Source: Bugula neritina (Eukaryota; Bryozoa; Gymnolaemata; Cheilostomatida; Bugulidae). Taken from it: DNA of 64,000 nt. The stretch is from contig OZ037769.1 of NCBI GenBank assembly GCA_964035545.1, positions 2,697,001-2,761,000 on the forward strand. Direction: 5' to 3'. Shown one piece after another: positions 42,501-54,200 of this stretch. The notes under the pieces were generated by a model. It was not told the origin of the DNA. It was given only the letters and a program-made list of their open reading frames with translations, and did not search any database. The position numbers were made by a program, and so were the translations under genes. Numbering within the stretch: position 1 is the first letter of the stretch; every line of letters starts with the position of its first letter.

Positions 42501-45500
42501 AATGCCTTTCAAAGCCTGGAAACAAAGCAAAGACTATGGAAGATGAAGATTTCATAAGTTTTATAGAGAATAAGAGTAAGAATATTGCAAGACACAGAGT
42601 ATCTGTCACAGTTACACATACATGTAATAAGGTGTGGTGTGAGGAACAACCCTTTAATAGCTGCTAGCAGTTTATTTCACGGATATTATAAATATAGTGA
42701 TTAAATGACTGCACTGTCTAACGCAAGAGTGGAGTGCCAGCGTAGCAGCTGGCTGAAGGGTTCAAACACACATTAGTAAGTCACTTGAGACGACAAGCAA
42801 ATGGAGAAAAGGAGCAGCTGAAGTGGTGGAGTGATGTGGAAACAGTGAAGCATTTATTTTATATTAATATATAAACGCGAGAGCTTTACTACAGGCTTAC
42901 AAAAACACAGTCTTTATTTTATTTTCCACAAAAAAACTGTTGATATTCATAATTATTTTAGAAGGTAAATATTCCGAAATAGAATTGACAAAAATTGCAT
43001 TTGAAATGTGTTGCCTTTTTATAACTAATTCAACCTTATTTTATACTAATTAAGGCAGCGTCTAATGTGCAATAATATTACTATCAATCAGTAGATATAA
43101 ACAACACAACCTGAATATGAAAGATATGAGAATACAATACAACAACCTCTATACAATAGCCTAATGAAAGTAAAACAGACCAGTAGCAGTATAACATTAA
43201 CACTCCCTGCCGAGAGAATACACAACTATGACTCACCAAATTCACCGAATGTCTTCTCCAGATCCTCCTCGGTAACCGAGTGCGCCAGGTTTCGTATAAA
43301 CAGTCGGCCAGAGTCAGCTATGGGCTCCACACCTTCCAGCTTATTCTAAAATGGTTAAGTTTACGATTCAATGGAGGAAAACAACATTCCCAAGACACAT
43401 GCGTTTCTCAGAGCAGAGGAAGAATAATAGCATGGACTTACCACTAAACATTACATTACCAGATAAAGTAACCAAGAACTAATTTGTGTTAACACTGAAT
43501 ACAGTGCTCCCTCTAGATCTCACGGTCCATATTTCACGAAATTCCATAGGTCTTATGTATGTGACTCATGTATGTAAGTGCATAGAGATAAAATAGCAGA
43601 ATGTAATTGATCCGTGAGTTAAATCTGGTATTCTATTATGTCACAGAAATTGAGTTTTTGGGACCCGCAGCTTAGGTAGTGGATATGGTTACTTGCTTAT
43701 ATTACAGGGTTACAAGGAGACATAGTAAGACGAGACTGAGACGTACCTTCAACTCCCAGTCCCGAGGTTTCTCCTTCAAACTGGGGGCCATTTCAGGGAC
43801 ACCTTCTTGCTCTGTCACTCGTTTTATAGTAACCTTCTTTTTCCCCATCATATTTCTATTTCGTCTCAAAGCAGCCTCCAACTCTTTCAGACTCTTGAAG
43901 CGGACAAAAGCCACACCTGCAGATTGTAGAACAGTGAAATACACAAGTCAAAGGACGTATGGTTTACTAGCAACTTACTAGCTGTAGCTTCTCATGCTGG
44001 GAATATGCAAGAACACACGAGAATACAACTCCTGCACTGACACTGCTGCAATAGAGTGAACTTACCAAGCGGGACTTTCTTGTTATTCCTTGGAATGTCC
44101 ACCTTTTTCAGAGTGATTCCTTGCAGGAAACTTTGTACCATGAGCTGGAAAACACACAGGATATACTGCAGAACAATGAGAGGGTAACTGCTTGAATATC
44201 AGAAGTAGAGCAAGCAATTAGAAAATCTGCTGAATAATGCAACACAAACAACGCAATCTTCAGACGTACAAATAAATAGACAAAATACATTATGGAAGGA
44301 TACAAGAAGACAACTCAGAGATGGCAGTCAGTTTCTCAGCAACAGCAATACACCACATTCACCACCAATAACTTAGCACATAATAGGAGTAATCAAAAAG
44401 AGCAAAGTTTTGGCTACAATATGAAAATCAAAGGCAAGGTATTGTGACTACAATAGCCAGCTTTCTATTTTCTACTCTAAAAACTTAGACAAACAAAATT
44501 GTTCATCGTAAAAAAAGATCGAAAGTTACTGGATCTACACATAAAGCACAGAGATGTATACAGATATATACCAACCTTGTTGGCATTGGGAGGGAGATTG
44601 CTCATCTTAGCTGCAAAGAGTTCCTTTGCCTTCCTTTTCCTCCTGGATTTGCTGGGTTTAGTGTCAGTGACTTCAGCAGATGCTGGGGTAGCCTCAGTTT
44701 CTAGCTCTGTCTCGTCATCACTGAGGTGGGAGGCTTGAGCGGCCTTCTTCCTTAGATACTACACGAGAACCACAAGATGGGGTTATACTGCAGACGATGT
44801 GCTGCGTGATTGAGACTGGCAACAGGACATAGTGTCATGACATACACTCATGGCTGAGAATAACCACTTCCGGTTTTATCAGAGCATAGCAGAGATAATA
44901 TTAAATGTGAGAAAAGCTGCTAGTAATCTAGTAGACTAGAGAGGTTCTTGAAATATTCACTACAGCTGATAAAATAAATCTGAGAGTGACAGACAAACAA
45001 ACAAATGAGTACAACAAGTTCACTGTATCAATGTATCATGCACAATTCAACTAATTAGTATGAGTAGAACCACATTATTACCTCCATATCAGAGAGTGCT
45101 GTGTCTTTGGCTGATTTATTAGTATCATCAACATCTGACACATTACCATCCTTGTCACCTTTAGTATTCACATCTAAACAGATAAAAATAGATTCTTCGA
45201 GTAGCGATCTCATTTAAAATATTTCACAATAACTTGTTGATTAAAAAATTTATAAACTGCCGATCATGTCATGTGGCAGCTAGGATTTCTAAAAGCTCAA
45301 TTTTGGAGTAAAACTTTGATAAGAACTTGTTTAATACAAGCACATTTCATGCGAGTCGACTGCCAATAAAACTGGTGAGGAGGGAAAGTGAAACATAATA
45401 AACTATAAGACTATAAGAAGAGGTTGTATTACATCGGCTAGCAGGAAACACCAGGAAGTGATCATAGGCTGATTGTAAACCTACCAGAAGGGGCTTCATC

Positions 45501-47526
45501 ATCAGAGCTGTCGTCGCTGTCTCCTTCAAACGCCAACTGCTGCCTCTGAGAGGTGCTGCCAGAATTCGTAGCCCCTTTCATAATCTTATTGTTGACAGAC
45601 TCGTCATCATTCCTCCATGACGTCGCGCTGGTAGAAGCCTTGTGGATGTCAAGGAATTCCTGAAAACCTTCATCTTCTTCTAGCTACAATACAGTAATAC
45701 TAGTTACAGTACTGCGCAGTAATACTAGCAGTAGTAACAGTACTAGTAGCACTAGTCGCAGTAGTGGTAGTAGTACTAGTGGCAGCAGCAGCAGTAATAG
45801 TAATAGCATGCGCTGCAATATACTATATAGAAAAGAAAAGACAATTTCAATGAAAAGTTGAATGTTTGTAGAACACAACTCCCAAATTAAATACATGACT
45901 GAGTGTTTTGGCCTGTCTATTAAACACACTGCAGTTTTTTAGTACCCTTATTAAAAAAGAAGTATTACTGATCTGCAATTACTATATGAGTCTGTCACCA
46001 GCGTATGGCTGTTATACAACAATAAAACACTTCTAGAACACTGTTAGTCATTAGCACATGAACAACTAAATAGTAGAATACTACTAGTAAACAGCATGTT
46101 GTATAGCACTAGTTTACTACTCACCTCTCCCAGAACTTGGTCAGTTACGTGTGGTTTGGATTTCTTCTTTGATTTTTCTTTGTTAAATTCTTTACTTTGA
46201 ACTTCATTTGATAATTTGTGAGATGATTTAGTCAAATCTGCAGCCAGCTGCACCTGTATGGCAATGCATGTGCTGGTCACATTTCACCCGGAATAATTAT
46301 TTAGTAACACGAAAAACTTAGCTAGATGCACAGGCTTAAAGACTACCGAAAGCTGAAAAAGAAGGTATAAATGAAGATTAGCCACAAAGGCAGTATAGAA
46401 CAACTTACTATATACTTACATTGATTTTAGAGGTGTTTACGTATGTGTCGTGCAGTGCCTCTAAAGCACTCTGAGCAGACTCTTCGGATGAGAAGCCAAT
46501 GAATGCGAATCTCCTGAACACACCATCTTTGCTATACTTGAGAGAACAGTCGGTGACGTTGCCGTAATCACTAAACAAATCCTTCACTTTTTCCTGACTG
46601 ATCTGTAACAGTAAAGAGAAAATCCTTCAATGACTAATTTCAAAAAAACCAATTCTACATGCTGATTCATGCAAATCTTTAGAATCTGGTGTATGGACTA
46701 TTTCAATAAAATGTTGTTATTCTACAATTATATTACATATAGTAACTAGTAACTACAACATGAATATGTATTTTGTTTTATATTCAAAATAAAAAATAAA
46801 ATGACTCAAACAAAAATGATACATATGTTTTAAACTTTTCTCAATAGATACAGTAGAGAATGTAAGTTAAATTTGCTCAAAATTAAAATATCAATATTAT
46901 ATAATTTACAGTTACTCCCTGCTTTGTGTATAATAACTTATAAGTTATATATTTTTAACTCTTGTGAATAAGAGTAAACTGTGTTTAGTTAGTTGAAATT
47001 GAATACCGGATAAAGCCGAAGCTATGAGTTTATTTCCACAATATATAATAATAATATACAACTTAATTTCAAATTATTATATAAATGAAACAAATGATTA
47101 GTTGTACTTGAACAGACTGTCCAAATAATAGAATTTAGAGTTGTTTTTAGTAGTAGTAACATAATCTCAAAGTGAAACTAAAAGTAAATTAAGTGCAACT
47201 ATGGAATTAAAAGTTTACTTGCTCAAACCAGAGTTAGTAACCTGAACTAGCTTTAAAAATAAAATAATCATAATGATAATGATTAATGTATTACTATTAA
47301 TTTTACTATTACTATTAGTGATTCAATTCCGCTTTAATTTACAATCATCAACATTAATTTACCATTTTTCTAAGTTCATTATTGAAATAAAGATCACAAT
47401 TTCAATTAGATTTACTTTACCTTTTACTTTTAGCCTTTACAATTAATGAATTATATTATTAACTACAAATACAAGTTTTACGGTTACCTTTTTCGGCAGA
47501 TTTTTAACTATTAGACGACTAGCCAT
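36588..47526 (-). CDS. RBM19: RBM19 (Mrd1 homologue), six-RRM ribosome biogenesis protein, complete, 20 coding exons
   Basis: Exons: 47526-47488, 46602-46420, 46253-46125, 45683-45485, 45173-45082, 44758-44576, 44144-44066, 43916-43747, 43345-43237, 42396-42266, 41813-41698, 40968-40761, 40382-40182, 39991-39841, 39373-39228, 38799-38594, 38355-38239, 38078-37979, 37738-37612, 36664-36588. All introns are GT-AG. The joined frame gives 920 residues (human about 960). Six RRMs fall near 1-80, 266-345, 371-447, 554-626, 695-775 and 800-880. RNP-type motifs include [60 protein letters not shown] and [15 protein letters not shown]. Signature strings are [36 protein letters not shown] and [20 protein letters not shown]. 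Acidic and lysine-rich linkers follow RRM1, as in the family. Known role: nucleolar factor binding pre-rRNA during 18S rRNA processing. The start ATG is the first codon of a 39-base coding exon. The 5' end faces DIPK1. Confidence 0.97.
41126..41508. repeat. 36-bp minisatellite in an RBM19 intron
   Basis: About 10.6 head-to-tail copies of a 36-bp unit, nearly identical on the left. Three copies on the right share an A-to-G change (ATGCTAG instead of ATACTAG). Each unit begins ACTAGTATACTGTACACTTA and continues with TAACATGACATACAAT. It lies in the intron between the exons at 41,813-41,698 and 40,968-40,761. The 36-bp length is a multiple of three, which creates a spurious 146-codon frame. Confidence 0.97.
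43502..43680. mobile_element. Second, diverged MITE copy in an RBM19 intron
   Basis: The left end CAGTGCTCCCTC is identical over 12 bases to the end of the element at 35,575 and is preceded by TA. The segment 43,613-43,642 matches the reverse strand of 35,600-35,629 at 27 of 30 bases, so the two copies lie in opposite orientation. The right end is poorly conserved and is placed only approximately (about 43,670-43,685). Confidence 0.6.
45700..45815. repeat. AGT/AGC trinucleotide-like repeat in an RBM19 intron
   Basis: A loose run of AGTAATACTAGCAGTAGTAA-type triplets and GCAGCAGCAG, 20-130 bases upstream of the exon at 45,683 on the plus-strand map. It lies within an intron and does not affect coding. 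Confidence 0.7.
46740..47450. other. Low-complexity RBM19 first intron
   Basis: AT-rich sequence with many TAGTA, TTATTA and ATAATAATA steps, resembling the other cryptically simple tracts of the window. It lies within intron 1 of RBM19. No exon or RNA gene is seen. Confidence 0.5.
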
Positions 47527-48089
47527 TCTTCAGACAACAAAAAAAAGCATTTTGGCAATCTATAAAAATTAGGGAAACTTAAATTTAAAACATAGAATAG
47601 ATCTCATCAACCGGTTAAGGAAAAATAAAAATTTGAGAACACGTGGACCAGACCAACTAAAAGGAGTTACTTTTAGGTAATGGGATTTTCCGCACTGATA
47701 TGCAAAAATGCAGTACTTTGTTGTCATGAAACGCTGTTGCTGTTTCAAGGAAAAGAATTGCGTGCAGTGTATAATGTTTTAGTTACGAGAAAGTGCTCTT
47801 GCAACTCTAGAGTAGAAAACTCGGTTGAAAGTGTTCGCACTCACGGGCTTTCCATGGACCGATCTATGGAAAGTCCATGCATAGATCGATCTCAGATCGA
47901 TCTCGCTGTTTCTGTCGTAGAGTTCAACAGCGTGAACTTGAACCCTTTGGATATAAAAATCACTGAGTGGGCCCGCTAGCCTGTAAATGTTCCAGTGCTT
48001 CAGTCTCATGTAAGTTTTTGTAATCTTTTTGTAATGTCAATAGTTACGGCGTCCGCTGCCCTTAGCTTTTTAAACTGCGGCGCTTGAAA
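47527..48089. other. RBM19 upstream region with palindromic GATC cluster
   Basis: It starts at the RBM19 ATG and should include its promoter. At 47,848-47,915 short overlapping palindromes are packed together: TTTCCAT with ATGGAAA, CCATGG, ATGCAT and two GATCGATCTC copies. Both strands are open here (99 codons plus, 76 minus) without family resemblance, so I treat them as chance frames in a less AT-rich patch. Confidence 0.45.
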
Positions 48090-48470
48090 TAAAAAAGTTA
48101 CTATAAAATGATTGAATCAATTATCAATTAATACGTAATCATATTATGATTATTATTCATATTGATATTCATAATGATAATGAATAATTAATTGATCATG
48201 TTGATGAATCTCATTTAATTTTATCTCACCTTCATTAAATTATTCATTTGCTCGCTTGATGATGATCATAATGATAATGATGATCAATTTATCGAATTCG
48301 AAATCAATATGAACTTGAAGATGAGTATTAGAAGGAAAATGAAAAGATTATAATTATCATAATTCATAAGGCTAAGGACTAAGGACTAAGGTCAAGGACT
48401 AGGTGTAAAGATAATTTTATTATTACCATTATTATTATGATTATCATTTTTATTTGCTATTAGTATTATT
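48090..48470. repeat. Cryptically simple tract (ATTAT/GATAATGAT, CTAAGGA steps)
   Basis: Irregular ATAATGATAATGATGATCA-type sequence, then GGCTAAGGACTAAGGACTAAGG repeats, then TTATTATTACCATTATTATT. Similar in texture to the tracts at 29.6-30.5 and 62.9-63.9 kb. No gene is seen. Confidence 0.65.
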
Positions 48471-48639
48471 TACTCGAACTTACTCGAAGGGATCATCACA
48501 CTGGACCGCCCTAGAGAGAGGAAGGGGTGTGGCGCATATGGATAATGTGTTGGACAGTCATTGGTCATTGACATTAGTCACACAGTTGGTACTGTTTGGG
48601 CTGTATTTACTGAACAGGAACTTAATCCTGTCTATGTAG

Positions 48640-49175
48640 AGATCTCTGAGTTATTGCTTTGGTTGTGACCAGTTTTCAGGTCCCGGATAGTCCTTGGGAG
48701 AAAACTGTTCAGGTACTTGGTACTGTTAGCACCCACTGATCGAGGCTGTCCCCTTGCTTGGGAGCGAGTCTGTATGGTGCCGTTTGTTGGCAGGTCATCT
48801 TAAGCAGAGCTGAGAGCTCTTCTTTGGCTAGAATTTTCATGAGGAGATTAATACGTCTGTTTCTCTTTCTTTGTTCAAGGGGTTGTAGGCAGAGTTTCTT
48901 CATGGCAATTTCGACATCTTCACAGCCTTTAATATTAGCTATGAATCGCACTGCATCCACTTGTATCTTTTCTAAGCTAGAAATATTCTTCTTGCAGGTT
49001 GGGTCCCACGCTGCGCTAGCATACTCTAGGTGTGATAGACACAAGGCTTTGTATGCAATCAACCGAGCTCCTTCGGTGGCCCAGTAGAAAGCTCTTTTAA
49101 TCATACCTAATTGTCTTCTAGCCTTTAGTATTTTATTTGATACATGATTGTTGAACCTAGCAGTAGCTGTATCCT
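48640..49175 (-). pseudogene. Broken reverse transcriptase fragment of a non-LTR retrotransposon
   Basis: The minus strand encodes the last part of a reverse transcriptase, including AYKALCLSHLEYASAAWDP, an EKIQVDAVRFI segment and a PLEQRKRNRRINLLMKI segment. These correspond to the C-terminal LEYASPVWDP...LE..Q...RF region common in CR1/jockey-type LINE polymerases. The frame is truncated upstream by a stop near 49,180. Near 48,745 a shift of one base moves the reading into another frame, where NSFLPRTIRDL, the usual end of such proteins, is found. Catalytic motifs are missing. It is a dead 5'-truncated copy, flanked by simple-sequence DNA. Confidence 0.85.
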
Positions 49176-51207
49176 CGTATGTCTATGACTATTGTCTAAT
49201 GACTACCCAACATATTTATATTAGTTCTTACCTGTAGGCATATTTATATGGCTATGAGTGTGTGACACACCCCTTCTCGACTTTAAGTTTAAGGGAGTCA
49301 TGTGTCAGTGTGATGATCACTTCGAGTAAGTTGAAGTTTGAGTTAGATTAAGGTAGTTGTTATTTTCACTATTTCACATTTATCACTATCACATTGAGTA
49401 CGAATATGACATATGACTTCGTGATTTGAAGTTTTACATTTATTATTTGATTTTATGATTCATCATTTAATGACAGTAGGTGGTAGTGGCAATCATTATC
49501 ACAGTAAACTGATAGTTATACTTAAACTGATACTCATAGACTTATACTGATAGTTTAAGAATCATAGTCTAATAGAGGTCTAATAGGATCATAATATTCA
49601 TTAGGATTATGATTATTCATATTCATATTGTGATTGTCATATTTGATTATAGTTGTTTGATATTCAATTTATATAGATATTAATGTTAACATTTAACCTT
49701 TGCCCATTGGCATTAGTCTTAGACTTGCTCTTAAGTCTTAGTATTTACATTATGAAGTCTTTATGCTCAATAAATCTTTTTAGAGAAGTTGTAAAATTAA
49801 ATGACTAACACTTGTAGCAACTAGTTACTTGTTAAAAGTTATAGTAATAACCATAATAGCATTTATGTAGTCAGCAGTCTAAATGTTTTATTATTCTATC
49901 TCCTTAGCCACAACTTTGAAGTTATACTGCAGCCTACTACAGTAGACTACTAAAATTCATTGCATACATTTTGTAGGGAAAGTAGGATACAAGCATATAA
50001 TATTTACTTTTACCTACTACTAGTTTTTTATTATTGTACACAAACCCAAACTCATGCAATACAATATAAATATTTATAGTCTATGATAATATTCATTATA
50101 ATAAAATTAGTATTGGCACTTGGGTTAAAGTAGCTGTTAATATGATTATAAGTTATAGTATAATAATACCCCTATTGGTGATTGTTGTAAAGTAAGGGTA
50201 TAACAACAATTGAAAAAATGGAATAAACTAGTCAACTAAAAGTTGTTTCTGTGTTAGTAGGAATGTTATAGATTCACTTCCATTTTTGTAAAGAGTGGTT
50301 CTGTGGGCTAGCATCTGTGGACTGTTGGAGATATTCTCAATTAAAGTAAATGCAAATGCAGTATATTACCTAGCATATTATAATTAATAACATTTTAGTC
50401 ATTACTTACAGTAGTAAAATTATACTTATTGTGAATTAGAATAACCGTTTACTCTATTTACTGTTTTTATGTTTACTTTGAACTGTAAATACAAATAAAA
50501 GTTATTGTAATAAGAAATACATACACCACTGACGTCTTAATCTAGTGTGAGTGCTATCAATGTACAATTCCAAATTTTTTCACTTAATTAGTATTACAGT
50601 TTCTCACATTTATTATTTTAGTTAAAAATTGTAAGTATTTTGTGAATCTATTGGCTAAATGCACAATTTGTTGGTAAAATAACATGTAGGTAGCCTCAAA
50701 AGTTCTTTTTGGATTTATTGTCTACATACTAGAAACTAGTATATAAATATGGCAATGTTAATAACTCATTACCCCTAGCTATTGTTTGTAGTTATATATC
50801 TAGAGGTTTTAATGATTGATCAAATGGTAGCCCATTAGCAATCGGGTTTCAGTAACTATCAGGCATTTCTATGTATTGTTAATCAAGTCGTATTGCATAT
50901 TTATGCCAAGTATCAACTTTATAACCTGTTTGTTTTAGTGCATACCAGACAAATGAATTTCCTGCAACTACAAGCTTAAGTGGATTGAGTTTCATGCAGT
51001 TCAGATCTACCCAACTTCAACTCCAAGTCAATCGATAGCTCTAAAGAGATTACAACTGCTGGGTTTAATGCTCTAGGTTAAGGTTAACTCTCACACCATG
51101 CACCATTTGCTCTTGTTAGCTCAACTACTGGGTGTTGGGACTTCACAGTTGGAGTAATGGCATAGCTGGCAGTGGTTATATCAACAAGGAATAGCACTAA
51201 GTCTATC
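49176..51207. other. Intergenic stretch upstream of DIPK1
   Basis: 49,200-49,760 is cryptically simple (CTTATACTGATAG, ATTCATATTCATATTG and similar). The rest is AT-rich without a recognisable gene. The DIPK1 promoter should lie at the right end, but no clear element is visible. Confidence 0.5.
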
Positions 51208-54200
51208 ATGATATCGTACTGGAGACGTTATTGGAAGCAGCTTTCCACTGGCACTAAGCTCATAGCCCTGTGTTTAATATGCGTCTGGATTCTGAGTAAA
51301 GCTTTTATAGTGATGTGCAGATGGTCGGAGGGCCCTTCGTACCAGCCTTGCGTGGAATACATTGATCACATGGTATGTTACAGTAGTAACTCCGTATGCT
51401 CTACTTCCGTGCCTTTGGCTCTAGTTTCTTTTGGCTTTAAAGATGGTAAAGTGTAATACTTATCTTATTAGTTTCTTTTGGCTTTCAACTGTAACAATGG
51501 ACAATTAAATACATTCACATTTACTTCCTGATATAAGTGTGTAACGTGATAATGACAAGCTACCCTACCAAAGTTGGCTACTACGTCAACTGCAGATCCA
51601 ATAGCTCAAAGCAATGCTTATCTTGGCCACTTGATACTTATTTCTAAATTGTTTTAAGTTGTCAATTTTTGTAAAACGGTAGATTTAGTAACTCTACTCT
51701 ACAAAAACATTCTCAGTTACCAAATTTAAATTCTAAAACTGGAATGAGTTTTAGCTTTTATTACTGTGATTGAGAACTGTCTTAAAATAAGTCTTTCAAA
51801 TGTGAAGGTGAAACTTTTTGACTTGGCCAGGTTTTCTAATTTTTGAGAATTGCTTATTAGTTAATCAATGCTGACTTTTTCATTTTGAAGCTGCCAAATC
51901 TGGAGGTGGGTGCAGTAATGTAGAAATTAAGAGAAGCCTGTATTGATGTATTCTAGATTAAAAATGTAGCTAAAGAAGTTATGTTCTCAAGAAAATTTCA
52001 ACCTGCCCTAAAATTTATTAAGGACATTAAAGAACTTGGGCTATCAGAATTTCTCCATACTGCACCTAATGCTAATCTGAAGATGTGAAAGGCTACAAAT
52101 GCTAGCTAGTTCTGCTTTTACTCTGGCCAGCTGCAAGCCTGCACTTCCAGTCACTCTCAGTCACTCTCACTCCCAGTCACTCACTCCCAGTCACTCACTC
52201 CCAGTCACTCACTCCCAGTCATTCACTCCCAGTCACTCATTCTCAGTCACTCACTCTCAGTCATGCACTCCCTGTCACTCACTCTCAGTCACTCTCACTC
52301 CCAGTCACTCTCACTCCCGGTCACTCTCAGTCACTCATCCTCCCAGTTGAATGTTTGTAGAAAATCATTTGTCACTTAAAGCTTGTTTGACATATTTTTA
52401 TATCTAAAATAGTTGAACATAGACCTGACTTGCCATTGCATTTATGAGTACTTCCATAACAATCAGGAGAAAGTAACTCTCAACTCTATATATATATTGA
52501 GTTTATGCTTGTTATATTTGTACTGACATTTACCTGGCATTTATATCCTTTAGCATACACTATACTAAGTTTTAAATAGACTTGCTGGGTATGTGGTATA
52601 TTGATTGCAATCAATACAGTGTACAGTGCCCCTACTGCAAGCCTTATAAACACAACCTACTCATTACTAGTGCAGGGATTGCAAGGCTTCCTGGCTCTAC
52701 ATTCTCGCTTCTCAGCTATCAAATTATGGAGTTACGAGATGGAATGTATTCAATTTTCATTTAATGTACCAACAGTGATTCAATTATATTGCTATTGAAA
52801 CCATTTTTATCCATCTAAGGCTCTAAGCCAATCAATGTCTTCGGATGACAAAAGCCAATGCTGCCAAACACTAGATCAGTAATGGTTGATGCTTGGCTGT
52901 CACTGCTAGCTTATTGGTTCATGGTTCGATGATTAAAGCAGTCAGTAAAGCATGATGAAATTAACTTTTTGATGCAGAGAAATTACTTTCCTCCCTCTTC
53001 CGGCTAAGAGAATCCTAATTTTCAGTATTTCAAAATTGAGGGAGCATTTCAGATGCCAAACTGCTGCATGCTTTGCACGTTCTTTTTTTCTATATATCAT
53101 TAAGCCACATGGTTTAGAAGTGACTTAAATGCACGAACAAGTTATGGCACTAGGTTATTTGATAAGCATTAGAGCATAATAATATTATGTGTATTAATAA
53201 AGTTGGGTTTACTTACAATACATATATACTTACTTACCATACATATATATACTTACAACACGATGTATTTACAATACTGTGTACATAGCATACTGTGTAC
53301 TTAGCATACTGTGCATGTCTTTATCTGTTATTCTATGCTATCCCGTTGAACTAAATGTTTGTAAAACACGAATCCTGTTGTTAACAGTGTGCAGAGTTCA
53401 GCCGCCACAGAATCTCCGGCAATCTCTGCACAGAACTGTGTCACAATACATCAGCCGAGAGGTTTCACTGTAAACACAACTCACCCGATGGGAAGAGGGT
53501 TATAGTCTATATTAAAGATGAGGACACAAAACTGGTGCTGAAAACCAATGCCCACACTTCGTGGGATTCAGTAGCTAAAAACTACACATCTATAAAAAGA
53601 TTGAGACCCCACGTTCTGTCCAAAGATTTGCTGGTGGAGAAACTATATTCAAAGTTCAGACAATATTTTCTAAATAACAAAACATTTGAGAGGTTTGTGA
53701 GTCATTTGGACGTGAATTCTCACAATGTCCTAGGCGCTGCCGTCAGCGGTGAATCGCTGCTGCAGCAAGACGAGTACATCGCGAGTATGAACTACCAGTC
53801 TAAGGAGGTTGTACCCGGTCTACGAGGGGTATGTGGTAACTTCTACGTGGTAGACTACACTCCAACTGACGGGGCTCTCCTCACCAACAGACCAGGAGGG
53901 GGTTGGCCTTGGAGATCTGTTGGTAAATAATTCTACGTCTACCTTCATTATAGCATATTATACTATAGCAACATATTGTACTGTGTTATTCTATGCTATA
54001 GTATGCTATACTGTATTATACTGTGTACTCTACTGTTATGCTATACTAGACTATCCCATAGGATATTATGCTATGTGCTATGCTATACTATGCGATACTA
54101 TATACTGCACTATACTATATTATAAAATGATTCACTATATGTTATTATATTTTATATTATTCTATATTACTTGTTATACTACTAATATATGTTATAACTT

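Noticed and set aside
47680..48009. Opposing open frames of 99 and 76 codons upstream of RBM19
   Set aside because: Both strands are open, neither resembles a family, and the patch is palindrome-rich. Chance frames are more likely.
48758..49087. 109-codon plus-strand frame
   Set aside because: Antisense shadow of the reverse transcriptase fragment, which is recognisable on the minus strand.
51373..51456. Extension of DIPK1 exon 1 to the GTAAAG donor at about 51,445
   Set aside because: Its phase does not fit exon 2. The strong donor ATG|GTATGT at 51,372 joins in phase 0 and preserves the family cysteine spacing.
52140..52346. CRISPR-like regular repeats
   Set aside because: Units are directly adjacent with no spacers, and the genome is eukaryotic; it is a minisatellite.
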